Positions 35,069 through 45,929 of a stretch of 64,000 nucleotides of DNA are shown here, one piece after another. A program made the translations under genes and the position numbers. The notes under the pieces were generated by a model. That model searched no databases. It was not told the origin of the DNA and worked only from the letters and a program-made list of their open reading frames with translations. This DNA comes from Erodium maritimum (taxonomy: Eukaryota > Streptophyta > Magnoliopsida > Geraniales > Geraniaceae): positions 34,183,825 through 34,247,824 of the forward strand of contig OY997591.1 of assembly GCA_963921825.1 (NCBI GenBank), read 5' to 3'. Position 1 is the first letter of the stretch. Every line of letters begins with the position of its first letter.

Positions 35069-35847
35069 TAAGATTTAACCACCATCCAGGGATTGGATAT
35101 CCAATCAAGGAGATTGAAGTGATAAGTTTGGTCAAAGGTACCCCATTCCCAGCTATAGGATTTATGCAGCACCTTTGAAAAGATTTCAGAAGGAGATTCT
35201 TGTTGCCCTTTGAATATGAAAGCATTTCTTGCTAGCCAAATGTGCCATAATAGAGCTTGTAAGATATTGCACCAGCTTCTCATGTATTTTGTAGGTACTA
35301 AAGTCCTCCAAGAGTTGAAAATTGATTTAATGTCTGCTTGACACACCCAAGATATTCCCCACTATGATAATATTAACATCCAGGATTCCCAAGCTTTTCT
35401 GTAGTGTATGCGTAGATGAGCTCTATCTACAAAGTCCCAGGAGCATTGTTGACAGATCAGATCATGAAAAGATAAGTTCATTGCCCTTACTTCAAGGAAA
35501 CACTTGGATGGTATGGCCTTCAGGCAAGCCAACCAACATAAAGCTAAGATCTTTTAGGGTATTCTAGGGATCCATAGTAATTTTGTCCAAGCCTGATCTG
35601 TTGTTCCTTGAGCTGCAAGTAAACTGTACATTTTGTGAACTGTGAAGCCTTTTTCCTCTACAAGCGAACAAAGTTTGTCTTTTTCTGTAGTAAGACTAGT
35701 AACGTTTAAGATTGCACAGAGGGAACCCCATTCCTGAAGTTCCTACCCCTAGGATCCCTTCTCAGATCCAAATCCCACTCCACCCCATCATTTAATTCAG
35801 TCATTGTGCAATTTTTTTGATTTTGCTAGCAAATAGATTCTTGGATA

Positions 35848-36810
35848 TCAGGTTTTGAGAGGTATATCATCCCACCAAAGATCTTCCCAAAAAAGAACTC
35901 TGGAACCACTCCCTAAAATCCAACTGAGGCCTTTTTCCCCAAATTGATCAGCAAAATTGGGATCTTTGGACAGATCAATGATATGTTTAAATAGACTTGA
36001 GCATCCCAGCTCAGAGAAATTGTTTAGATCCCATTCTTTTGGCCCCCCTCTAAACCTTGCACAAATAATTTTCTTCCAAATAGAGTCTTCTTCTAGAGAA
36101 AATCTCCACCACCACTTTGCTAGAAGAGCTAAATTCATACTGATGCCTAGTCCACCTTCTGATTTTGATTTGCAGACTTGATTCCAACCCACCTTGCATA
36201 ATACTTTTGTGGGAGCTGATTCATGCCACAGGAACCTTCTTTGCCAAGATTCCATGGATTTGAGAATTACTTTAGGTTCTTTTAGTAGTGATAGGAAATA
36301 TATTGGTAAGGCACTCAATGTTGTCTTGATCAAAGTGATTCTTCCTCCGAAAGATAGGAACTTGGCCTGTCATAGCCCCATGCTTTTTTTGAATTTTTGT
36401 ACAATAGGTTCCCAAGTTATCAGTCTCTTAGGATTTGATCCCAGACTGAAGCCCAAGTATTTGAAAGGGAGGACCTCTAAAGGACAGGATAAGATTGATG
36501 AGTATTCTTGTGCTTCCTCATCTGATAAATTCATTGGTATCATTGCTAATTTGGTAAAGTTAACTTCCAGGCCTGCTGATAGTTTGAACATTGCAAAAGC
36601 TTGGTTCAGGTTTATCGCTCCTTGGGTAGTTGCTTTTATAAAAAAATATAGAGTGATCAGCAAATTGTAGGTGGAAGATGCAAGGTCCTGAATTCCCCAA
36701 TTGTATTCCTTGAAACTGTGAATGATAGAGTCATGCCTTCATAATTTGGTTGAGGCATTCAGTTATCAAAGGAAATAGTAATGGTGATAAAGCACAACCC
36801 TGTCTGAGCC
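35848..36810 (-). pseudogene. LINE reverse transcriptase C-terminal half and following region
   Basis: Resumes on the other side of the solo LTR with the RQG(C)ALSPLLF block near 36785. It continues with FAMFKLSAGLEVNFTKLAMI and FKYLGFSLGSNPKRLITWEP (36370-36663), then LLKEPKVILKSMESWQRRFL, GGLGISMNLALLAKWWWRFS and SWILGSGSRVLFWEDLWWDD (35848-36333). The zinc-binding domain and tail (LLWHIWLARNAFIFKGQQES at 35068-35346) follow. Confidence 0.88.
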
Positions 36811-37499
36811 TGTCACGCCCCAAATCCGGTTTTGACCGGACTCGAGACGTGAACTAAAAATAATAATAAAGTAGGCAAAAATTTAAATGAAATAAACTCC
36901 AACAATAGTTCAAAATGATAATTTCGATAATAAGAGTCAAAAGCTCGAAAACCAAGTAATAATAAGTTTAATACAGAGAGGAAAGTACGTCTCTAGACCA
37001 CCCAAACTAGGACTCTCGCTAAGCTTCCACGCTCTGAGACGTCCTCTACATCAATTCCGCTCAAAACCTGTAGAACAGTAGAAAAGGGGGTGAGCTTTCG
37101 CCCAGTAGGAAAAAGTAGTAAAGGGGGTGAGCGATGGCTCACCACCACAGATACTCATCCGATTATGGCATACTAGTGAGACAACAATAAGACCATTTAA
37201 GCAAGTAACCCAAAGACAACTCTTGGCCCCACTCGGGAGCAACCCGTAAAATCAACTCCGTACAGAACCGACACATAGACATTTTTCCTCGACTATGCCC
37301 TTAGCACTGTCACCCAAAAACTTAACACTGGATTTCGACCACGGTTATCTCACAACTGACCACGCATGCGAACTCGCACCGCAATACTCTGAACTCAGAT
37401 ATAAATGTAATCAAATTCACAGAAGATCACATAACAGGCATAGGTAATCACAGCACGCCAAACAGATCAACACACAGAGTAATATCATTAGCAAAACAC

Positions 37500-38060
37500 T
37501 TCCACACCAGGTGTCCCAGAGCAATGCGCCGGCTTCCATAGCCCCGGCTCAACATATCGTATCGAACTCGACACCGGCCTAGATATCTTCCCGGAACACA
37601 CAGCATCGGGGTACAACTCATAATATAGCGGACCGGAATCCTCCCTCGGTCGGGTATATCTTCCCGTAGCACGGGGTACAAACCACATCACACATACCAT
37701 ACCGGAAACGCAACATCGACCTAGGTACCCTATACCGTAATCCTCCACCGGTATAGACATTACTCTGGAACACCATCCTCGGCTCTAGATATCCTTTACC
37801 GGACTCCTCTACAACACATATATCGCACCGAAACCCGTCCTCGGCTTAGGTATCCTATACCAGAATCCTCCCTCGGTATAGATATCGTACCAGAACACCA
37901 TCCTCATCCTTGATATCTTATACCGGAATCCTCCACGGTATAGATATCGGCCCAGAACACCATCCTCCAACATATCATACCAAACACACCATACCAGCAT
38001 ACCATACCGAACATATCGTATCGACATATCACACCGAATATATCTTACCAACATGTCATA
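37500..38060. repeat. Degenerate minisatellite of the solo LTR
   Basis: Irregular units of roughly 60 bp built from CGGAATCCTCC, CGGTATAGATAT, ACCAGAACACCATCCTCGGC and TAGGTATCCTATACC. 37960-38060 degenerates into short CATACC/CATATC motifs. Open frames on both strands through here are repeat artefacts. Confidence 0.75.
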
Positions 38061-38640
38061 CAACATCGGTCTATCATTCACCCGATCATATCACAAGACA
38101 ACAATTCACACATACTTTCACCACGTTCTCATAGCATATCAAGGTCCTTAATTAACAACGGAACATACCACATATCAAACGTTACTAGCCACTAATCACA
38201 AACAAGCTCAATCATCACACAATCCTATGGGCACGACATGGCCCGCATGCAACTCTACAACACATCAAATCCCACACCTACGGGCACGACATGGCCCGCA
38301 AGTGGTTCCATGTTATATATGACATCCTACATGTGATTCTACAATTATTCCGGTTGTTCATATCCTATATGCATTCTAGTAACTTTCCGTAATTAAACCG
38401 ATATTCGCTACTTTTCCCTACCTCAACCGCTATCCAACACGAGCAACCACAAGTCGCCTAGTAGCCTCCTCCGCCGTGCTCGGGAACAACGTCTAAGATC
38501 ACAAAGTAATACGAGAATTAATAATAATTCAAGGGTGGTTTAAAGAGAAAACACCCGGTATAATCCCCAAAACGTTCGGTTAAAGACAACTTTCCTAATT
38601 ACTCGAAAACACCCAGAAGGAGCCTAAAAGGTCCATTTCT

Positions 38641-38820
38641 GATCCATCACGGAGCGGGTCACGGAGCCTTGACGGACTCCGTCACGGTTTGGGTCACGGA
38701 ACCGTGACCTGCACCATCACGGTTAACGTCACGGAACCGTGATGTGTGCAGTTACGGCCTCCGTCACGGAGCCGTGACGTGTTCCGTCACGGTTCCCATC
38801 ACGGATCCGTGACGGGTCCG
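38641..38820. repeat. 35-bp array of inverted repeats GTCACGG-N2-CCGTGAC
   Basis: Inverted repeats begin at 38658, 38693, 38728, 38763 and 38798, an exact 35-bp spacing. Arms are GTCACGG and CCGTGAC with a 2-bp centre (AG, AA, AA, AG, AT). Copies 1, 3 and 5 have one arm base changed. Between the full sites, single half-sites (CCGTCACGG, CATCACGG) recur. A smaller set with the same spacing lies in the 11.2-kb gypsy element at 54175-54274. Confidence 0.9.
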
Positions 38821-39699
38821 AACAAATCCGTCCTTCTTCTTCCTCCAACTTCTTCTCCATGAATCCAACCCCTCAAAACTCCATTTTTGACCTCCAAAAC
38901 ATCCAAATCAGTCCCAAAACTTCGAACCCCAAGTTAGGTTTCATCCAAATAACAAGGACCCAATTAATTTCCATCAAAATCTCCCACTTTTTCTCCACAA
39001 ATCATCCATTTAACTATCAAAATCTCAAACCCATAAACCCAAGCCTAGTTCATGCAATTTATACCAAACCCAGAAACCAAACTTCATCAAAATGAGATTT
39101 GATTGAGAGTTTACCTTGGGAAATGAAGAAAGGATGAGGAATATGGAGGAAATGGAGACTTTTGGTGGAAGAATCAAGCAAAAACCTCTCATTTCTTCCC
39201 TTTATTCTTCTTCAAGTCAAGGAAGCTCCACTCTCTCTAGGGGATTTCGGCCAAGGGCGTAGAAAAGAGCTGAAAATTTCCCAAAAGTGGTCTTTAACCT
39301 AAAAGTAGAAATGGCCTAAATGCCCCCTTGCCCCTTTGCCTCTTATGCCCAAAACTTAAGGTTAAATGAGTCTTTTTCTCACCATTTTCTTCTCCTCCAA
39401 GACACATGGACACGTGTCCACGTGGGGGTCCACCTTTACCCAAAAATATCTCAGCTCACTTATTTAATTCGATAAAACCCCTAATTTGACCCCGTTTGAC
39501 CCGGATTTGACTTTTTCGCAAAAGTAGTCATTTGAAAGGAAAGACCCAACTAAGCTAGCCGTAACGACGGCTAAGCTTTTTGGGTCCCGGAAAGGTCCCG
39601 AATGACTCCCAGAGTCATCGGTTGACTTTTCTGGCGGAAAGTCAACTTTTGCCAGAATTCACCGGTTCGACCGGGGGCGATTCTTACAGAGCCCCTATG

Positions 39700-40418
39700 T
39701 ATTTGAAAGTCAGGAGATGGGGAGCCATTAATGAGGATTGATATATGTTCCTTGAAGCAGGATATCATCCGAAGTCTCCATAAGCTGCCAAAACCCATTT
39801 TTTTTGAGGAGTTTCATCATAAACATCCATTGCACATTGTGAAATGCTTTTTTCAAAGTCTGCTTTAAAGATAATTGCCTTCATCTTGACTTGCTTGATG
39901 TACTGTACCACTTCATTTGCTGCTAAGACACCATCTAGAATTTTTCCTTCCAGCAATAAAACATGTCTGCTCAAAACCAACTAGAGGACCAATGACTTCT
40001 TTTAGTCTCAAAGCTAGCAATTTTGATAGTATTTTGTAAGCCCCCCTCCCCCCCATTAGGCTGATAGGTCTGTAGTTTGCAAAGGTTAGGGGAGTTTCAC
40101 ATTTGGGTATGAGAGCTACAAAGGAAGAGTTAAGTCCCTTTGGAAGAAATTCATAATGTCTGGTTTGATGATGGGCCAACACACTTGGAAGAATTTAAGT
40201 GTAAACCCATCTGGTCTAGTGGCCTTGTCCCCAGCACAAACCATCAATGCTTTTACAATCTCTTGTTCTGAGAAGGGTCTCTCCAACCAATTTGCCTGCA
40301 CTTTTGAGATGTATTTAATTTCTAGTTGATCTATATTCATAGGGGCTGTTGCTGGCTCAGATAATTTTGCCTTGAAATAATTTGTTGCAGCTTCTTTGAT
40401 CATATTTGGGTCTTGCAA
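39700..40418 (-). pseudogene. LINE reverse transcriptase, N-terminal half
   Basis: Blocks: ATRPDGFTLKFFQVCWPIIK near 40210, LNSSFVALIPKCETPLTFAN with YRPISLMGG near 40090, YKILSKLLALRLKEVI, then EVVQYIKQVKMKAIIFKADF and the catalytic-Asp block (KADFEKSI) near 39870. It ends at the target site of the solo LTR (GAGCC at 39689-39693). Confidence 0.88.
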
Positions 40419-40476
40419 TAGTTCCTCATTAACAAGATATGAGTTATCTTCTTTCTAGCTCCTTGATAATTGACAA

Positions 40477-41528
40477 TTATATGAAAATACTTTGATGGCT
40501 TATCTCCTTCATTAATCCATTTCTCCTTGCTTTCTGGCTCCAGAGTTTTGACAACTGATTGGTTTTTTGGATCAGTTCAGCTTTGCAAGCTCCTCTTATG
40601 TTGCATTCTTCTTCATTAAGGCTTCTCTCCTCCGCTAGATCATCCAGATTGTCTAATTTGGATTTGAGATTGGTTACTTGTGTGTAAAGGAAACCATATA
40701 CCTGGGAGTTCCAATCTTTCAATTTTTCTTTGAGCAGTTTGAGTTTTTGCCAGAGTATGAGGTGAGGTTTCCCTATGACTTTGAAGGTAGACCAGAAAAA
40801 TTCTAATGCTTTGTAAAACCTGCCATCCTCAATCCAGACATTGATAAATTTAAAGGGTCTAGGCCCCCAATTAATTTGATCATCAAACAAAAGTATAGGT
40901 ATGTGACCAGAGATGCTTTTGGGCAAGCATTGTTGTGTGAGGATTTTGAATTTACTGAAGAAATCAATAGATATGAGGTATATATCTATTCTTGAGGCCA
41001 AAGATCCTAGGCCAAACCATGTGAATCATCCACCTACAAGGGGTAGATCTAATAAAGCAGGATTGTTGATCATACCTTGCAAGCTTAAAATGTCTGAATT
41101 AGAGGCTCTATTGGTAGATCTCTCTGTATTTGAGAGAGCTGCATTGAGATCTCCAACAAGCAATAATAGGGTTGCTGTGCAAAATGGTTGCAACTCTGAT
41201 ATAAGTTCTTCCCAGAGTTCTCTTCTACCTCTTCTGGTACAAGAAGCGCATATATGTTTACTATACAACAATCTTTGTCTAGCTCCTGAATCTGTCCAAT
41301 CAAACCCCCAGAGAGTTCACATGCTGGGATGAAGTCTAATTTCCAGCCCCAACCAAGACCACAAGCTCTCAGAAAGCCAAAAGGGATGGTGGTCAACTTT
41401 GTTTCTTGAATAAGAAGCATATGTGGTTGTTGCTTGCAGATCAAGTCACCCAATGTCTTCTTTTTTTGAGAAGAAGACACACCTCTCAAGTTCGATGAGA
41501 GGATTGTCATGATGCACCTAGAGGTCAA
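40477..41528 (-). pseudogene. LINE endonuclease domain remnant
   Basis: From 41528: TILSSNLRGVSSSQKKKTLG (usual form: ILSWNIRGLGS..K...L), then QQPHMLLIQETK (catalytic Glu), a GG(L/I)IG block and LLLVGDLNAALSNTERST (GDxN block, frame of 41026-41271). 40477-41001 follows with SISGHIPILLFDDQINWGPR (terminal catalytic SDHxPI block) and the linker to reverse transcriptase. The frames are offset from one another. Confidence 0.85.
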
Positions 41529-41820
41529 GAGGTGAGGTGAGCTGATTTGTCACCTCTTTTTCTACTTCAAACTCCTCAGTAAGCTTTTGGTATTCAACTC
41601 CTCTTTCTTCTTCTACTTCAGTATTATGCTTCGATTCACAGTCTAGAGAGGGTAGATGATGCACTAGTTGATCATCACTGCAATCTGCCAATAAACCTAT
41701 CTTCTTCCCAAATGACCAGGCCTTTTTTGCTCCAGAGTGATTCTTTTTGGTAAATTTGATTTTTCTTGGTCCCTCCTTCAATTTTGATCTGGTTTCATAC
41801 TTGTGGGGGGAAAGGGGCAA
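41518..41820 (-). pseudogene. LINE ORF1 C-terminal fragment
   Basis: 100 codons (MPLSPHKYETRSKLKEGPRK), Lys-rich then acidic, directly before the endonuclease start. Position and basic character fit the end of a plant LINE ORF1. No zinc knuckle is preserved. Confidence 0.5.
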
Positions 41821-41880
41821 ATTATGTTTCTTGCCTTTTTTTTTGTATTTGAACTTGATATGAGGATTTGTTGAGATGTC

Positions 41881-42229
41881 TGAAGATTGAATCTTAATGA
41901 AACCCTAGATAAGAATCTCGATCCTCTCTCTACCTATAAATACACTGAGTTGCTCCATCAAAAGCGCACTATTAACAAACACATCAAAGAGGGCATACGA
42001 AGGGGAGAGAAACTGAAATTCACAAAGCGAACTATGTGGACTTTGATCTTCCAATAACTAATGAAGATTACGTAGGCAATCCAATAAGTTTTGGGTACGT
42101 GTTCATTATACCCAACCAAAACCATAAAATGAAGACGTTCTCTCTATAAATGCATCTACAACCATGAATATAGAGCACCACATTGTGGGGTTGATGTTCT
42201 CTCTATAGAATGAACACGATTCTTACTAA
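41881..42229. other. Spacer with repeated MITE-like end fragment
   Basis: No coding frame. AGAGCACCACATTGTGGGG occurs at about 42173 and again inside the next element near 42325, related to its terminal AGAGCATGTACATCGTGGG. This suggests nested or duplicated ends. A TATAAATA (41935-41942) was noted but no gene follows. Confidence 0.45.
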
Positions 42230-42983
42230 GAGCATGTACATCGTGGGATCATGGGTTCGGGGTCAAGGGTTCAGAATCATGTGCTGACTAGGATGAATTG
42301 TGATGCGACCCCCTGATTTTAAAAGAGCACCACATTGTGGGGATCATGTATGAGGTCAGGGGTTCATATAAGTGCTGAGTGGATGCTGACTAGATATTTA
42401 ATTATGCTTTTGTTGAATTTATTTAATTCATATTTAAAAAAGTAAATGCTAAATTAAATTGGAAATTTTTTGATAAAATGAATGAATGAATTAGCTAAAA
42501 TGAAAATTAAACTTATAATTATTCAAAAAAAAATAATTTTAATAAAAACCAAATAATAGATTCACGATTCGAAGTCTAAATCAATTTTGGTACAGTCTCG
42601 ATTTGAAGTGTAAATCAATGTTTTTTTTATCAGAGACATTAAATAAATTATTTAGAACAATACGAACCTAATGACTATAGATTTATAAATTTTGGACATC
42701 GTTTACACAAAATCGGATCTAAAATAATTTTATTATTTTGATTTTTTGTATTAAATTTAAATAAAAAAAGAAAAAAAGCAGCTGGGCACGTGGCGTGCGT
42801 GGATTGGGTGTCGGCGACACACACGCACTGTGCATCACGCGTGCGCAACGCGAACCACGCACCGTGGTTTGCGTGGTTGTGGTTCGTGGTTCGCGCACCA
42901 CGTGCGTGGTGCGAACCACACACCACACTCATGGGATCCGTGGTTCGTGGTGCACATGTGTGAGTCGCACGATGTGCGTGCTC
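42230..42983. mobile_element. PIF/Harbinger-like non-autonomous DNA element
   Basis: Ends GAGCATGTACATCGTGGG on the left, and the mirror of GAGCACGCACATCGTGCG on the right, form an imperfect inverted repeat of about 18 bp flanked by TAA on both sides (42227-42229 and 42984-42986). A 3-bp TAA/TTA duplication is typical of Harbinger and Tourist elements. The left half is AT-rich. The right part (42780-42975) is GC-rich and dense in inverted and direct repeats of GTGGTTCGCG-type sequence. No transposase is present. Confidence 0.65.
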
Positions 42984-43003
42984 TAACTCTTTATATCTAT
43001 ATA

Positions 43004-44251
43004 GAGATTACTCCATAAAATACCAGTTCTTTGACATGGTTTTCATAAATCACGGGTTAGTTGAACTTTTTTCAGATTATAACGGAAGACTACCAAAAAT
43101 TGTTACAAACTAACAACATCTGTTAAATTTGACAGAAAACATGAGAAAAAAAACATGTGGGTATTTAAACATTTCTAAATGACCAAAATACCCTCAAATG
43201 TTCTAAATTTCATTCTCAGATCATAACTACTCAACTTTACACTTTACTAATAATTTATTTTATTCTTTTTTTTCATATATTTATTTATTTAATATTTCAA
43301 AATATAAAATATTTATAAATAGATAAAAACTCTTTTAAAATTTCATAAAATGTGTTATTATATATTTATTGTTTCAAAAAAAGTAGTATATAAATAAATA
43401 AATCTAATTATTTAATAAAATCATATTTAATTACTTTAAATTAGATTTTAATTTTTTCTTTTTTTGAATTAAGATTTTAATTATAAGAAATATATACAAA
43501 AACATATCTTAGCTACCCACCTTCAACCATCAACAACACACAAGCAGTGTGACTTCTCTCTCCCTCTTCCCCTCTTAATCCTCTAGTTTCTTCATTCCCT
43601 CTTGTTCGCCATCTTCAAGTTCGTGCCAGAAGCTTTAGCGTTCTCAATCCCGCCTGACCAGTCTTATTCTTCCGTTTTTAGATCTGGCGTGGTCGGGTCC
43701 ACTGGCTTTCATCGAAACTGGGTCGTGCTGGTGTTCATCCCGGTCAAAGGTGGTTGGGTGACCTTCACTCGTCGTTGAGACGCCAGATTCTTCTGTTTGA
43801 GCCTCTAGTCACCTCGTTGAAGTTACAACACCAAATGGTCATCAATAGATCTTATTACTCCATGTTGAACATCTCCAGAATTAAAATAACCAATAAATAA
43901 GATTTTAAGAAGAGTGACTCAAACATATTGAACAATTCAGTAGTTAATGAAAATTATAATAATTATAATTTATAAAAAAGAATTATCGAAAGCAAAAACT
44001 AGTATTTCAGTATTTTTATAAATTGAAACAATAGTATTGTCTACAGATATAATCTGAGAAAATAGAAGTATAGTTTGGAGGGCAAAAAAGTCTTTTTGTA
44101 TACTCCGTTAATGCTCCATCCATTTTTGGACGGAATCTGTTAGTTATTAACATTTTCCATTAGTCTTATGTTGTCTTATAAAAAAGTTGAACTCCACAAG
44201 TGTTATTCTGATAACGAAAGTCAACTAACCGGTGTGTAGCGGAGTTTTCCC
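43004..44251 (-). mobile_element. 1.24-kb non-autonomous MULE-like element, copy 2 (inverted)
   Basis: Reverse complement of 30628-31866 over its whole length, with small indels (for example CATTAACGGAGTATAC versus CGTTATAC near the GGGAAAACTCC end). Flanks are atctatata on the left and ttttttcaa on the right, which do not match one another. The right flank, reversed, equals the right flank of copy 1. Confidence 0.85.
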
Positions 44252-45378
44252 TTTTTTCAAAACATCAAATTATTTTGAAAAATATTTTGAAGAAAAGTAA
44301 AACAAAATCTTAATATAAAAATTAATAAAATATATCTTTATAAAATCTTTTTTTCTTAAAAGCTACGATTTTAAACTAAAAGTATATTTTTATAATTGTT
44401 TATCAAAATAATATGATTTCCAGAAAATAAATTGATTTCTGATTTTAATAATTAATCAAACTAAATAATATATTTTTTATGGAGTCTAAATTATTTTCTT
44501 TTAAATTACCATTATACATATAAATTATCTTTTTAAAATATTAATCAAAATAATATGATTTTTTCAACAAAAAAAATCTAGTTTTAAAAATTAATTTAAA
44601 TTGAATTAAAAAAATTCTAATTTACCAAAAATAATTTATACCTAATAATTATTTGATATTTAGTATTTCTTTTCAATAAATAGAGTCTGTGAAAAATATT
44701 TTAATATTTCTCATTTTCTTTACTTATATTTTAAAAATAAATTCATATTTAATTAATATATTTAAATCAGTTTTCAAAATAAGTATTTAGATTATATTTA
44801 ATTCTATTATATTTAATTATATTAAATAATAAATTAAAATTTTAATTTCTTTTTTGAATAAAAATATAGTTTTGGTAAATAATTTTAAAAATATAAATCA
44901 AATTTTTACAATGGTAATTTTTCAAAAATAATTTATAATTCATAAAAAATATCTTTTTAAGCTTTATTAATTAAAATTAATATTTTCTTCAACTTTATTA
45001 ATTTTTAAAATCAGATATAAATTATTTTTTGAATCTGAATATTTTGATAAAATTTAAAATTTAATTTCTCAAATTTAATTTATATTTTATAAAAAAATAT
45101 ATCTGATTCAATTTTATTGAATATTAAATTCACATTAAAAATATTTATCAAATAATATGATGTTCTGGAAAAATGAATCAAAATCCGATTGTAATAATTT
45201 ATAAAACTTAATAATATATTTTTTTGTATAAAATATTAATTTTTATTTCAAAATATATTCGAATATACTTATTAAGCATGAATTAATTTTCAAAAGATAT
45301 GTGAAAAAGATGCAAAATAGAGAGAGTGAGATTAAGAATTTTGTTTAACTAGGAAGGTTATTTTTGTCTCAAAAAGTA
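44252..45378. other. Very AT-rich repeat-like sequence
   Basis: No coding frame. It contains loosely repeated blocks of the type AATATGATTTTCAGAAAATAAATTGATTT (near 44410, 44560 and 45160). 45175-45290 resembles 31867-31990. It is probably the body of an old element into which copy 2 inserted. Confidence 0.4.
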
Positions 45379-45851
45379 GGGTTAAATATCGAAACTTATG
45401 CTTAAGTATAGGTCACGAATATTATACTACCCAACGTTTCAAAGTGACAAGTGCAGTACCTTAAGTATTGCCCACGCGATTTTGTTAGTAAAAATGGACA
45501 AAATATTCAATTCCGTTAGTCATATGACCTCAAGTGTCATACAATAGACAATAAAATGACGTTTTCCTTATTTATTTGACCTCTATATATTATATAAGGA
45601 ACATTACCATTGTACCATCGTTATGGTTCCTTATAAAATGTATAGAGATCAAATACTTAATGGGAAAATGTCATTTTACCATCCATTATATGACATTTGA
45701 GGTCATATGACTAACGGAATGGAATATTCCATCCATTTTTACTAACAAAATCGTATGGCCAATACTTGAGATACTGCATTTGTCACTTTGAAATGTTGGG
45801 TAGTATAGTGTTCGTGACCAAAACTTAAGAGTAAGCTTCGATACTAAACCC
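45379..45851. mobile_element. Foldback MULE-type MITE
   Basis: 473 bp made almost entirely of two inverted arms of about 220 bp: the left end GGGTTAAATATCGAAACTTA mirrors the right end TAAGCTTCGATACTAAACCC, and GTTTCAAAGTGACAAGTGCA mirrors TGCATTTGTCACTTTGAAA. Flanks are caaaaagta and taaaaagta (45370-45378 and 45852-45860), a 9-bp duplication with one mismatch. Confidence 0.85.
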
Positions 45852-45929
45852 TAAAAAGTATTAAAGGCATATTTTTCAGTTTTTAAATTATACTAGCATA
45901 GAAAAGTTTGTGATTCAGATTTGTAAATC

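Larger units (their letters stand above)
36811..39688. mobile_element. Solo gypsy LTR (2878 bp) with 5-bp target duplication
   Basis: Begins TGTCACGCCCCAAATCCGGT and ends GGGGGCGATTCTTACA, both ends matching the gypsy LTRs at 46959-58190. It is flanked by GAGCC on both sides (36806-36810 and 39689-39693). There is no internal region, so the two LTRs of a former insertion recombined to leave one. It belongs to a divergent relative: the TGTCACGCCCC end, the ccgtaacgacggctaagctt block (39559-39578) and the end are shared, but the minisatellites differ. Confidence 0.92.
35078..41880 (-). mobile_element. L1-type LINE, split by a solo LTR
   Basis: Minus-strand order from 41880: ORF1 end (41518-41820), endonuclease (about 40480-41528), reverse transcriptase (39700-40418, continued at 36370-36810 on the other side of the solo LTR 36811-39688), region after reverse transcriptase and zinc-binding part (35848-36333), and the ORF2 end (35078-35346). 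All domains carry frameshifts or stops. The tail lies beyond the MULE at 33473-35068. The intact LINE must therefore predate both inserts. Confidence 0.88.

Noticed and set aside
38859-39095. 78-codon Asn/Pro/Ile-rich frame in the solo LTR
   Set aside because: Low-complexity AT-rich LTR sequence with no domain and no conservation argument.
42675-43018. Short Arg/His/Thr-rich frames on both strands
   Set aside because: They come from the CG-rich inverted repeats of the Harbinger-like element.
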